From contig CAISVF010000074.1 of NCBI GenBank assembly GCA_903888765.1, forward strand, positions 1 to 32,396: a stretch of DNA of 32,396 nucleotides, written 5' to 3'. The translations under genes were made by a program, and so were the position numbers. The DNA comes from an uncultured Verrucomicrobia subdivision 3 bacterium. Its GTDB lineage: Bacteria > Verrucomicrobiota > Verrucomicrobiia > Limisphaerales > UBA11358. Under the pieces are notes generated by a model, which searched no databases, was not told the DNA's origin, and saw only the letters and a list, made by a program, of their open reading frames with translations. This document shows, in pieces, positions 1 through 9,297 of the stretch. The first letter of the stretch is position 1, and the number at the start of each line of letters is the position of its first letter.

Positions 1-1989
1 AATATGCCCGAAAACTGTCCCGGGCGTTACTTCCCGCTCGCGGGCAATTTGCGAGACCGTGTGGCCGGCACGAAAGCGGCGCAACGTCTCGCGGGCGGAA
101 TCCCCCAGCCGCCCGCGCACCGGCGGCGGCGTGCCCGGCGTGACGGCCACATCATCAGCAAATATCTGCCGCGCGTTCATTTGCAAATGCACCGTGATTT
201 CGCCGAGGAAAATATCGCCGAATTCACGCAGCTTTTTCTCCCCGACACCGCTGATGCGGGTGAAGTCGCGCTCCGTCGCCGGGTAGTTTCGGGCCATCTG
301 CCGTAATGCTACGTCCGAGAAAATAATGTAGGCTGGCACGTCGCGTTCATCGGCCAGCGCTTTGCGGAGCGCGCGCAATCGCTCGAACAAGACTTCGTCA
401 CAGGTGATTTCGCCGACCGAATGGGCCAGGGGTTCCGGCACGGCGGCTGGTTTGGTGAGCGTGATTTTCCGGCGTTCCCGCAGTGCCGTCCCGCCCTCGG
501 TGGTCAGTTCCAGCACGCTGAATTTTTCCGTGGTTTTCTGCCGGAGCAGTCCCAGGCGCACCAGTTCGCGGCCGATGGCCGACCATTCGGGGCGGCTGTG
601 TTCGCGCCCGATGCCGTAAGTCGAAAGCTGGTCGTGCGACCATTTGCGGATCCTTTCCGTGGCCGCGCCGGTGAGGACTTCCACCACGTGAATCAGCCCT
701 ACGCCAAAACCGCTTTTCTCGCGAATCCGATAGACGCATGAAAGAAATTTCTGGGCCGCCAGGGTGCCGTCAAAGGTGGCGCGCGGAGACAGGCAGTTGT
801 CGCATGCGCCGCAGTCATCCGCGGAAAATTCCTCGCCGAAATAGGCCAGCAATTCGGTGCGCCGGCAACTGGCGCACTCGGCGTAATGGACCATCTGTTG
901 CAATTGTTCGCGGGCGATCTTCTGCTCGCGTGGATCCGACTTTTCTTCAATGAAAGCGGTTTGCTTGACCACATCGCCGGCGCTGAATAACAAAACACAT
1001 TCGCCCGGCAATCCGTCGCGGCCCGCCCGTCCGGTTTCCTGATAGTAGCCCTCAATGTTTTTCGGCAGATCGTAGTGGACCACAAAGCGGACGTTTGGCT
1101 TGTTAATGCCCATGCCGAAGGCAATCGTGGCGCAAACCACGCGGATGTTGTCGCGCAAAAAAAGTTCCTGATGGTCACTGCGTTCCTTGGGGGTTAGCCC
1201 GGCATGATATGGCCGGGCCCGGATGCCATCCTCGGTCAACTGGGCGGCCACGCGCTCGGCGGATTTACGAGACTGGCAATACACAATGCCGCTTTCCTTC
1301 GGGCGGCCGCGGAGATAATCCAGCAACTGATCGTAGGGCTTGTTTTTGGGGATGACGCGGTAGGTGAGATTCGGGCGGTTGAAACTGGCGACATAGCATT
1401 GCGGATCCCGCAGCTTCAAATGCGTGATGATATCTTCGCGCACCCGGCCGGTGGCGGTGGCGGTGAGGGCCATGAATGGCACGTCGGGAAAATGTTCCCG
1501 CAATTGCGCAATCTGCCGGTATTCCGGACGAAAATCATGGCCCCATTCGCTGATGCAATGGGCCTCGTCCACGGCAATGAGGCGAACGTTCCAGCGCTGC
1601 AAATCCTCCAGGAATCCTGAGAGCATCAGTCGTTCCGGTGCGGCATACAGCAGCCGATATTCGCCCTGATGCAATCCGCGCAAGCGCTTGCGCGATTCCT
1701 CGCTCGCGAGCGAGGAATTTAAAAACGTGGCCGCCACGCCGGCAGCCTGCAACGCATCCACTTGATCCTTCATCAGGGCGATAAGCGGTGAGACCACGAC
1801 GGTGAGCCCGTCCCGGGCGAGTGCCGGCAGCTGGAAACAGAGCGATTTACCGCCGCCCGTCGGCAGCAGCGCAAAAACGTCCCTCCCTGCCAGCGCGTCC
1901 CGGATGATTTCCTGTTGCAGCGGGCGGAAGGAGGTGAAGCCGAAGTATTGCTTTAGCAGCGGGAGTAGCTCGTTGGCGGCGGATTTCAC
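1..1989 (-). CDS. recQ: ATP-dependent DNA helicase RecQ, 3' end truncated by the window edge
   Basis: Not in the ORF track because no stop lies inside the window. Minus-strand translation from GTG (1987-1989) gives VKSAANELLPLLKQYFGFTSFRPLQQEIIRDALAGRDVFALLPTGGGKSLCFQLPAL...VDEAHCISEWGHDFRPEY...GYYQETGRAGRDGLPGECVLLFS, then RQC/HRDC-like regions and an HTH-like tail (ETLRRFRAGHTVSQIARE). Walker A, DEAH and motif VI are readable. Confidence 0.95.
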   Translation of the reverse strand, partial: MKSAANELLPLLKQYFGFTSFRPLQQEIIRDALAGRDVFALLPTGGGKSLCFQLPALARDGLTVVVSPLIALMKDQVDALQAAGVAATFLNSSLASEESRKRLRGLHQGEYRLLYAAPERLMLSGFLEDLQRWNVRLIAVDEAHCISEWGHDFRPEYRQIAQLREHFPDVPFMALTATATGRVREDIITHLKLRDPQCYVASFNRPNLTYRVIPKNKPYDQLLDYLRGRPKESGIVYCQSRKSAERVAAQLTEDGIRARPYHAGLTPKERSDHQELFLRDNIRVVCATIAFGMGINKPNVRFVVHYDLPKNIEGYYQETGRAGRDGLPGECVLLFSAGDVVKQTAFIEEKSDPREQKIAREQLQQMVHYAECASCRRTELLAYFGEEFSADDCGACDNCLSPRATFDGTLAAQKFLSCVYRIREKSGFGVGLIHVVEVLTGAATERIRKWSHDQLSTYGIGREHSRPEWSAIGRELVRLGLLRQKTTEKFSVLELTTEGGTALRERRKITLTKPAAVPEPLAHSVGEITCDEVLFERLRALRKALADERDVPAYIIFSDVALRQMARNYPATERDFTRISGVGEKKLREFGDIFLGEITVHLQMNARQIFADDVAVTPGTPPPVRGRLGDSARETLRRFRAGHTVSQIAREREVTPGTVFGHI
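1695..1718. repeat. Perfect 24-bp palindrome ATTCCTCGCTCG|CGAGCGAGGAAT inside recQ
   Basis: Direct reading; the second 12 bases are the exact reverse complement of the first 12. A 10-bp palindrome CAAGCGCTTG lies at 1681-1690. Confidence 0.9.
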
Positions 1990-2028
1990 AGGGGATGAGG
2001 GTGCCGGGTGAGCGCGATTGCCTCGCAC

Positions 2029-2844
2029 TTACGACTGGCCGAGCCTTTTGGATTTTTCTGACGCTGCCCGGACTGCGCTCATCACTGTGGCGCGCAGCTG
2101 GCCTTTTTCCAGTTCGTGAATACCTTCAATGGTGGTGCCACCCGGGCTCGTGACCTGGTCCTTTAGCGCGCCGGGATGCTGACCTGTCACCAAAACCATT
2201 TTGGCCGCCCCCAGCACCGTCTGAGCTGCGAGTTGTGTGGCCACCTCGCGTGGCAAGCCAGCGGCCACTCCACCATCACTTAATGCTTCGATGAATTGAT
2301 AAACGTAAGCCGGCCCGCTGCCGCTCAATCCGGTTACGGCGTCCAACCAACTTTCTTTCACTGGCAGAGCCAGGCCGACAGCCGATAATAATTTTTTAGC
2401 CAGTTCGCCGTCATGGGCCGTCGCATTATGGCCGAGCGCAAAAGCCGCCGCCCCGGCCCCGACCAGTGCGGGTGTGTTGGGCATGACGCGAATGACCCGC
2501 GCCCCGGCTGGTAGCGCGGCTTCCAGCCGGGCGATCGGCACGCCGGCGGCAATGGAAATGAGCAAATGCTCTGGGGTGAAGCTGCCGGCAATTTCCGCGA
2601 GCGCGGCGGCGGCTTGATCCGGTTTTGTTGCAAGTAATAAAACCTTGGCCGCCTCGCTGACGGCGCGGTTCGAAATCTCGGTTTTGGCCCCGGTTTCGGC
2701 GCTGAATTGTTTGCGCGCAGATTCGACCGGATCGGCGGCAAATATCTGACTTGGTTTCACCAGCCGGGCATGGATGAAACCTTGGGCCAGTGCTGTCGCC
2801 ATTTTGCCAGCGCCGAAAAAGCCGATTTTTAATGGTTGTGCCAT
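2029..2844 (-). CDS. proC: Pyrroline-5-carboxylate reductase
   Basis: MAQPLKIGFFGAGKMATALAQGF N-terminal Rossmann motif; VIRVMPNTPALVGAGAAAF; GLSGSGPAYVYQFIEALSDGGVAAGLPREVA; QVTSPGGTTIEGIHELE signature. The ORF track extends to 2925; the ATG at 2844 is the likely start. Confidence 0.95.
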   Translation of the reverse strand: MAQPLKIGFFGAGKMATALAQGFIHARLVKPSQIFAADPVESARKQFSAETGAKTEISNRAVSEAAKVLLLATKPDQAAAALAEIAGSFTPEHLLISIAAGVPIARLEAALPAGARVIRVMPNTPALVGAGAAAFALGHNATAHDGELAKKLLSAVGLALPVKESWLDAVTGLSGSGPAYVYQFIEALSDGGVAAGLPREVATQLAAQTVLGAAKMVLVTGQHPGALKDQVTSPGGTTIEGIHELEKGQLRATVMSAVRAASEKSKRLGQS

Positions 2845-2937
2845 GTGGGTTTTGTAGCAGGCTGCGCTCCAAATCGGAAGCGGAATTCGCGGCTTGAATT
2901 CGCCGGCTCGCCCGCTAAGCTTCACCAGCTAGTAAAA

Positions 2938-3612
2938 ATGTCCGGCAATCGCAAATCATGGGATTCATTTGAAGCCATGCGCACCGCTGCTCAGGAAGGC
3001 GATGCGCAGGCCCAATGTTATCTCGGCGTTTGCTACCAGAACGGTCAGGGCGTGGACCAGAATTATCAGGAAGCCGTGAAGTGGTTTCGCCGTTCTGCCG
3101 ATCAGAATGATCCGGTGGCTCAATGTTACCTCGGTGTTTGTTACTGGATGGGGCAGGGGGTTCCCCAGGAGCTTGGCGAAGCAGCCAAGTGGCTGCGCGA
3201 AGCGGCGGAACAAGCCGATCCGGCAGCCCAGTTCAATCTCGGAATGCTATACGAAACCGGCCAGGGTGTCGCGCAAAACTATGCGGAGGCGGTGAAGTGG
3301 TATCGCGAATCCGCTGAGCGCGGTTATCCGGCGGCCCAATTCAATTTAGGGGTGTTTTACGAAAATGGGCAGGTGGTTCCTCAGGATTTCCAGACGGCGG
3401 CTAACTGGTATCTCGCTGCCGCCGAGCAGGAGTTGGCGGATGCCCAGTGCAATCTAGGTCTCTGTTATCAAACCGGCCGAGGCGTCCCGCAGGATACCCA
3501 GGAAGCCGTGCAGTGGTTCATCCGGGCAGCACGGCAGGGTAATAAAACCGCACAGCATAATCTCGGCTTGCATTATGCCGCCGTCGAAGGCGTGATGGAC
3601 GCCGAAATCTGA
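2938..3612 (+). CDS. Sel1-like repeat (SLR/TPR-like) protein, no evident signal peptide
   Basis: Tandem 36-aa units such as AAQEGDAQAQCYLGVCYQNGQGVDQNYQEAVKWFRR; five full units and one partial. Likely start is the ATG at 2938. Confidence 0.9.
   Translation: MSGNRKSWDSFEAMRTAAQEGDAQAQCYLGVCYQNGQGVDQNYQEAVKWFRRSADQNDPVAQCYLGVCYWMGQGVPQELGEAAKWLREAAEQADPAAQFNLGMLYETGQGVAQNYAEAVKWYRESAERGYPAAQFNLGVFYENGQVVPQDFQTAANWYLAAAEQELADAQCNLGLCYQTGRGVPQDTQEAVQWFIRAARQGNKTAQHNLGLHYAAVEGVMDAEI
2986..3609 (+). repeat. In-frame ~108-bp (36-aa) Sel1 tandem repeat array
   Basis: Repeated pattern AQxxLGxxYxxGQGVxQxxxEAxKWxxxAAEQ with 36-aa spacing. Confidence 0.85.
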
Positions 3613-4668
3613 TCAGCTTGCAAGTTCTGCCAGCTTGGCCGCCGCCGCGCCGGAATCGATTGTTTCACCCGCCAGTTCCCAGCCTTCGGCCAGTGATTTA
3701 CACTTGCCGGCGATGAACAGCGCCGCTCCGGCGTTCAGTAACACCGCGTCGCGTTTCGGGCCCCGTTCACGTCCGCCTAAAATGCTGCGGGTGATTTCCG
3801 CGTTTTGAAACCGGTCGCCCCCCAGTAAATCTTCCAGTTTTGCCGGCTGAAGCGGAAAACTTTCCAGATTCAAACCCGAAGCGGTAAACCCGCGTTCCTG
3901 ATAAAATTCCGCCACAAAATTTTCTCCGAGGATTGAGAGCTCATCCAGTGCTTGCGCGTCTCCCGTATGCGGATCGCCGATTTTTCCGGTGACAACCATG
4001 GCGCGCCGCACGCCTAAGTTTTGCAATACTTTTGCGAGCGGTTCACACAGTTCCGGTCGTGGCACGCCCACGAGCATCGCCGATGGATGCGCCGGATTAA
4101 GCAATGGACCAAGGAAGTTAAAGATGGTTCGCCGGCCTTGTCCGGCACAGAGTTTTCGCGCCGCCGCGATGTTTTTAAAAGCCGGATGAAAATTGGGTGC
4201 AAATAGAAAAACAAAGTTTTTTTTCTGCAACGATTCCGCGGCTTCGGAGGGCGACAGGTCAATGCGAATACCCAGCGCTTCCAGCACGTCGGCACTTCCG
4301 GATTGTGAGGTTACGGCGCGGTTCCCATGCTTGGCCACGGCCACGCCGGTGGCCGCACAAAGAATAGCCGAAGTGGTAGAGATGTTGAATGTGCCAACCC
4401 GGTCGCCTCCGGTGCCGACCAGATCGAGAATCTCCCGCGAACTGCGCCAGGTCGGATCAATCGGCGGCGCGATGGATTTTTCGCGGAGTGCGGCGGCGAA
4501 AGCGGCGATTTCTTCCGGCGTTTCTCCCTTTTCAGCCAGCGCGAGCAGGAAATCAGCCTTGGCCGCAGCGCTGATGGTTCCATCCGTCAGATCGGCGACG
4601 GCTTGATATACCTCGCCCGCCGTCAGATGGTTTCCCGCGATCAGCTGATTGGTGTTTTTTTGCAGCAC
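3613..4668 (-). CDS. trpD: Anthranilate phosphoribosyltransferase
   Basis: DLVGTGGDRVGTFNISTTSAILCAATGVAVAKHGNRAVTSQSGSADVLEALG (KHGNR and GTGGD motifs); FNFLGPLLNPAHPSAMLVGV. Confidence 0.95.
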   Translation of the reverse strand: MLQKNTNQLIAGNHLTAGEVYQAVADLTDGTISAAAKADFLLALAEKGETPEEIAAFAAALREKSIAPPIDPTWRSSREILDLVGTGGDRVGTFNISTTSAILCAATGVAVAKHGNRAVTSQSGSADVLEALGIRIDLSPSEAAESLQKKNFVFLFAPNFHPAFKNIAAARKLCAGQGRRTIFNFLGPLLNPAHPSAMLVGVPRPELCEPLAKVLQNLGVRRAMVVTGKIGDPHTGDAQALDELSILGENFVAEFYQERGFTASGLNLESFPLQPAKLEDLLGGDRFQNAEITRSILGGRERGPKRDAVLLNAGAALFIAGKCKSLAEGWELAGETIDSGAAAAKLAELAS

Positions 4669-4705
4669 GGCGGATTGTTATTTGGCAGGGGGATAAAGAT
4701 AGGAC

Positions 4706-5797
4706 TCAAGCCCGCGCTCGTTTCACCGCTGCGATGATGGCATCTTGATCTTTTTCTCCGAGAAACGGATGCATGGGTAGGCTGATGACTTCGCCTGCGG
4801 CTTTTTCCGCTTGCGGAAAATCCCCATAGCGATAGCCGCAACCGGCAAAAACCGGCTGTTCGTGCAAGCACTTTGGATAATAAACCGCGGTCGGTATACC
4901 CTCGGCTTTGAGAGCGGCTCCCAATTTGTCCCGGTCTGGCACCCGGATGGTGTATTGGGCGTAAACATGGGTGTTGCCGGGGGATACTTCCGGCACAATG
5001 CAGGTTTCTTGCAGAAGTTCGCTGTAACGCGCGCCAATGTTACCGCGTTGCGCGACTTCCCATTCAAAGCTTGGAAATTTTGCCAGCATTATTGCTGCCT
5101 GCAGCGTATCGAACCGGCCGTTCATGCCTAGCAGGGGGTGATGATGGCGCTGCAGTCCGCCGTGGTTCCGGATGGCCTTCATTTTGTCAGCCAGCTCATC
5201 GTCGCTGGTGAACAATGCGCCGCCATCCCCATAGCAGCCGAAGGGTTTGGCTGGAAAAAAACTGGTGCTGGCTACGGTCGTCACGCCTCCGCTGCGTCGG
5301 CCGTTGCGAGTGGCGCCAAAACTCTGCGCAGCATCTTCGATAACCGTAAGCCCATGCTTTGCCCCGATGGCGTTGATGCGGTCATAGTCCGGCATCTGGC
5401 CGAACAGGCTGACGGGGAGTAACGCTTTGGTGCGCGGCGTGATCGCGGTTTCCAGCAAATCCACATTGAGATTGAACGTTGCCGGGTCAATGTCCACAAA
5501 CACCGGTTTCGCTCCCACCAAACCGATGACTTCGGCCGTGCTTATCCAGGTAAACGGGACGGTGATGACCTCGTCGCCCGGGCCGATGTCTAGCGCCCGC
5601 AGTGCGATCTCCAGACTATCGGTGCCGCTGGCGACGGTTAAGCAATGTTTGACTCCGACGTATTGCGCGAGCGCAGTTTCCAGCTGCGTAATTTCCGGTC
5701 CCATGACGAATTGGCCATGGTCCAGCACGCGCTGGATGTGCGCGTTGATTTCCGCTTTGTGGCACTGGTATTGCTGCTTTAAATCAATGAATTCCAT
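4706..5797 (-). CDS. DegT/DnrJ/EryC1/StrS family PLP-dependent sugar aminotransferase, WbpE-like
   Basis: MEFIDLKQQYQCHKAEINAHIQRVLDHGQFVMGPEI; VASGTDSLEIALRALDIGPGDEVITVPFTWISTAEVI; VIEDAAQSFGA; STSFFPAKPFGCYGDGGA. Confidence 0.93.
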   Translation of the reverse strand: MEFIDLKQQYQCHKAEINAHIQRVLDHGQFVMGPEITQLETALAQYVGVKHCLTVASGTDSLEIALRALDIGPGDEVITVPFTWISTAEVIGLVGAKPVFVDIDPATFNLNVDLLETAITPRTKALLPVSLFGQMPDYDRINAIGAKHGLTVIEDAAQSFGATRNGRRSGGVTTVASTSFFPAKPFGCYGDGGALFTSDDELADKMKAIRNHGGLQRHHHPLLGMNGRFDTLQAAIMLAKFPSFEWEVAQRGNIGARYSELLQETCIVPEVSPGNTHVYAQYTIRVPDRDKLGAALKAEGIPTAVYYPKCLHEQPVFAGCGYRYGDFPQAEKAAGEVISLPMHPFLGEKDQDAIIAAVKRARA

Positions 5798-5894
5798 CGT
5801 TTGCCGGAGATTTTACAAAAATATTGCCGCGAGCGACAGAATTATTGGCCGGCTGTTCTCTCGCCCGGCCCGCATCGCTTGCCTCGCGCGGTCA

Positions 5895-7214
5895 TCAAGC
5901 TTTCCAGACTTGCCCAGGGGTCGCCGGCAGACCAGCGGTGACGTTGCGGGTGTCCACAATCAGGGGCGACCATTCCAGCAGCTCCTGATAATTAACTTTG
6001 CTGTGCGCGGTGCTGACCAAAACTAAATCAAAGGCTGCGATAACCTCGCGAGTCCAATCCACGGACCGGGTTCCTGTCCAAATTCCCTGCTGGCGCGCCG
6101 ATTCAATCATCGGCACATAGGGATCGTGATAGGCTACGCGCGCGCCTCGCTGATGCAGTTTTTGCATGAGAACGTAGCTGGGGGATTCCCGGTCGTCGTC
6201 CACATTGGCCTTGTAGGCCAGCCCCAAAATCAGGATGCGCGAGCCATGAATCGCTTTTTGGCGCGAATTCAAGGCTTCCGCCACGCGATTGACCACCCAC
6301 TCGGGCATCACCGTGTTGATCTCTCCGGCGAGCTCAATGAACCGGGTGGACTGGCCGAATTCTCGCGCTTTCCATGCGAGGTAAAATGGATCGATCGGAA
6401 TGCAATGCCCGCCAAGTCCCGGCCCCGGATAAAACGGCATAAAGCCAAATGGTTTGGTTTTGGCCGCCGCAATCACCTCCCACACATCAATATCCATGGC
6501 GCCATAAACCACCTTGAGTTCGTTTACGAGGGCGATATTGACGCTGCGGAAAATATTTTCCAAAAGCTTGGTGGCCTCGGCGGCTCGACAGGAGGATACC
6601 GGCACCAGGGTTTTGAGGGCCTGACCATAAAGCTCGCAGGTCAAAGCGAGGCAGGCGGGAGTCAGGCCGCCGACCACTTTGGGAATTTGCGACACCACGC
6701 TATCAGGATTGCCCGGGTCTTCGCGCTCCGGGCTGAAGGCCAGATGAAAATCCGTGCCGGCGCGGAGACCTGATTGTTTTTCTAAAACCGTCCGGAGTTC
6801 CCCATCGGTGGTACCGGGATAGGTGGTGGACTCCAGAACAACCAGTTGGCCGGGTTGTAAATGTTGCGCGATGGCCTGCCCTGCCTGAATTATGCACGAG
6901 ATATCCGGCTCACGGTTTTTATTCAACGGGGTGGGCACGCAAATGATGATCGCCTGCACCTCGCGCACCCGGCTGAAATCCGTTGTCGCCGTAAATTTTC
7001 CGGTCGCCACCTGATCAGCCACGGCTTGTGCACCGATGTGATGAATATAACTTTGGCCGGAATTGATGGCTGCCACTTTGGCCGGGTCAACCTCCAAGCC
7101 AACCACGATTACCCCCGAGAGGGCAAACTGCAACGATAGCGGCAGGCCGACATAGCCCAGGCCGACGATGGCAATTTTCTGGATCTTGTGTGGTTGGGGA
7201 GAATTCGCGGGCAT
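5895..7214 (-). CDS. Nucleotide-sugar dehydrogenase (UDP-GlcNAc 6-dehydrogenase / WbpA-like)
   Basis: IAIVGLGYVGLPLSLQFALSG; ESTTYPGTTDGELRTVLE; LLENIFRSVNIALVNELK; GLGGHCIPIDPFYLAWKA; LGLAYKANVDDDRESPS. Likely start ATG at 7214. Confidence 0.93.
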   Translation of the reverse strand: MPANSPQPHKIQKIAIVGLGYVGLPLSLQFALSGVIVVGLEVDPAKVAAINSGQSYIHHIGAQAVADQVATGKFTATTDFSRVREVQAIIICVPTPLNKNREPDISCIIQAGQAIAQHLQPGQLVVLESTTYPGTTDGELRTVLEKQSGLRAGTDFHLAFSPEREDPGNPDSVVSQIPKVVGGLTPACLALTCELYGQALKTLVPVSSCRAAEATKLLENIFRSVNIALVNELKVVYGAMDIDVWEVIAAAKTKPFGFMPFYPGPGLGGHCIPIDPFYLAWKAREFGQSTRFIELAGEINTVMPEWVVNRVAEALNSRQKAIHGSRILILGLAYKANVDDDRESPSYVLMQKLHQRGARVAYHDPYVPMIESARQQGIWTGTRSVDWTREVIAAFDLVLVSTAHSKVNYQELLEWSPLIVDTRNVTAGLPATPGQVWKA

Positions 7215-7216
7215 GT

Positions 7217-9133
7217 TTATCGTCTTTCGGGTTGGAGTGGTGGCCGGACGGATGCGCGTGCCTCCAGTTTGGGTTCGCAAACGTACAAGAGATAATTTTT
7301 GGCAATTTCACTTTTGTTGCTCAATTTCAGCGAACGTTCGAACCACTGGCGTGCGGCCGCATAATCGCCCGTTTGGACGAAGTGCCAGCCGATGTTGGAA
7401 AGCATGAAATAGCTGTTGGGATCGCAGCGCTCCGCCTCGCGATAAAGCTGTTCTGCCTCCGCCGGCCGCCCCAGCCAGTCGAGGCACATCGCGGTGTGCA
7501 GATAATTATCGCCGTAATGGGGATTCAATTCGCAACTTCGCGCATAACAATCCATGGCTTGTTGTGCCATGGCCACATGGTTAGTCCCGCCTTCAAAGCT
7601 CTTATTGCGGAAGCATTCGCCGAGGTCGTGAACTGTTTGAAAGTTTTTGGGTTCGCTGGCAAAAGCCTGGGTGAGCATGGCGGCGCGCTCCGGCGAATAG
7701 AAATCTTCCTGCTTCGCTGCCGAGAGCCAGCGCGCTTCGTTCGCACGCCGCCATTCCTGGCCGGCGAAAAAGATCACCACAGCGAGCAGGGTGGCGGTCA
7801 GCCCCAGCTTTCCTCCTGATTTCGGGCGGAGCCAGTATTTTTCGGTGGCAAAACGAATATTGCTGGTCACCAGGGCGAGGAGCACCACCGCGATCAGCGC
7901 ATTGGCCGGAACATGCAGGTTGAAATCAAAGGCGGAGTGCACCAGCAAGGCGGACAGGCCACCTGCGGCGCCAAGAAAAAATGCGAACCGGTTGCTCTGC
8001 CCGCTGCCAAAATCATTTTCCTCCCGGCGGATGTGTGGCCAGGTTTTTACCAGCCCGATAATAAAGAGCCCCAGGCCCGCGAATACGATGACGCCTCCAG
8101 CCAGCCCCCAATCTGCAAACAAATTCAAATAATCATTGTGCGCGCGTTCGGGGCGCAACTGGATTTGCTCCGGCCGGTATTCCGGAAACCGGTAGTCGTA
8201 ATGCGCCGGTCCTACCCCCCACCAGAAATGATCTTCCCACATCCTAACTGCCGCCCGCCACATCTCCAGTCGCGTGTCCACATCCAGCACGCCCGGACCG
8301 GTACGGTCCGGGGATTTAATATGCTGGATATAACCCATTGTCTTGGAGAGATACAAGGAGGTAAATGTGCCGGTGCCGGCAATCAGAACCAGCAACAGCA
8401 GCCCCGCCCGCACCCGGTGATTGCGGTGCCCTAGCAGAATTCCCAGCACCAGCAGCACTCCCGCGGCTGCCGCTGCCCATCCCGCGCGAGAAAGCGTCAC
8501 CGCCAGCCCTATCATGAGCATCAGCAGTGCGTATCCCAACAGGACGCGTTTCATGATGCTAATGCGTCCCACCAGTAGAAATGCCAGAGTCAGCGGCAGG
8601 ATCAGCTCCAGAAAACAGGAAAAGTTATTCGGCGAAATGTAGGTGCCCGATGCCCGTCCTGGATATTGCGATACCAGATTCCAGACTTGATGGGAATGCC
8701 TTAGAAACTGGGTCAAGGCGAAGGAGGAGGTCAATACTGCCACCGTGATGAGCGTTCCCGCAATGACTTCCGCATCCTCTTGTCCTCGCAGATTGTTGAG
8801 CACCGCCAGAAAAAGAAAGCCGAACAATAGCACCTGAACCAGCTCCAGTCGGGCAATGTATTCAATATCGGCCGTGAAATACCGCGCCACTCCATAAAGC
8901 GTGAAGGCTACCACGGCCCAGGCGAGTGGGGGCCAGAGCAAACGCGGCCTGCGGTTCAGCCACAAGCGGCCCGCCCATAGCAGCAGTACGCCCACTGCCA
9001 TCGTCTGTAATACCAGTAGCGCCCAGGCATGCACCGCCCCAAAAGCCAGTGGCGCGAATACCAGCATGGCCAAAACGAGGGACAAAATCCCGCGTTCACA
9101 CCACCAGTCGAGATTTTTGCGGGTGAAAACCAT
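7217..9133 (-). CDS. O-antigen ligase/polymerase (Wzy/WaaL-like) membrane protein with C-terminal TPR region
   Basis: Multiple hydrophobic segments; SRAGWAAAAAGVLLVLG and WWGVGPAHYDYRFPEYRPEQIQLRPERAHNDYLNLFADWGLAG, typical of the Wzy_C family; C-terminal TPR-like CYARSCELNPHYGDNYLHTAMCLDWLGRPAEAEQLYREAERCDPNS. Confidence 0.88.
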   Translation of the reverse strand: MVFTRKNLDWWCERGILSLVLAMLVFAPLAFGAVHAWALLVLQTMAVGVLLLWAGRLWLNRRPRLLWPPLAWAVVAFTLYGVARYFTADIEYIARLELVQVLLFGFLFLAVLNNLRGQEDAEVIAGTLITVAVLTSSFALTQFLRHSHQVWNLVSQYPGRASGTYISPNNFSCFLELILPLTLAFLLVGRISIMKRVLLGYALLMLMIGLAVTLSRAGWAAAAAGVLLVLGILLGHRNHRVRAGLLLLVLIAGTGTFTSLYLSKTMGYIQHIKSPDRTGPGVLDVDTRLEMWRAAVRMWEDHFWWGVGPAHYDYRFPEYRPEQIQLRPERAHNDYLNLFADWGLAGGVIVFAGLGLFIIGLVKTWPHIRREENDFGSGQSNRFAFFLGAAGGLSALLVHSAFDFNLHVPANALIAVVLLALVTSNIRFATEKYWLRPKSGGKLGLTATLLAVVIFFAGQEWRRANEARWLSAAKQEDFYSPERAAMLTQAFASEPKNFQTVHDLGECFRNKSFEGGTNHVAMAQQAMDCYARSCELNPHYGDNYLHTAMCLDWLGRPAEAEQLYREAERCDPNSYFMLSNIGWHFVQTGDYAAARQWFERSLKLSNKSEIAKNYLLYVCEPKLEARASVRPPLQPERR

Positions 9134-9297
9134 CGCCAAAAAATGAACCACCCGCTGAGCCAAGTAAAGCGCAGCCTCGCACTGTCGGCATCCGCCCTTG
9201 GTCGGCGGCAAGCGATTACCGACCTCCTGTTAGCGCGATTCCGTGAAAGAAAACTGAACGATTTGGGCTGTTTTACGGGTGGTACTGCCGGCTAACC

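Noticed and set aside
398-1178. ORFs 398-739 and 699-1178 (minus) as separate proteins
   Set aside because: They are out-of-frame readings within recQ; the true RecQ frame runs open through 1-1989.
2986-3609. Tandem ~108-bp periodicity considered as a CRISPR or satellite array
   Set aside because: The periodicity is coding (36-aa Sel1 units) with diverged nucleotides and no repeat-spacer pattern.
5895-7139. Plus-strand ORFs (e.g. 6126-6773) over the UDP-sugar dehydrogenase
   Set aside because: Antisense shadow of a strongly conserved gene.
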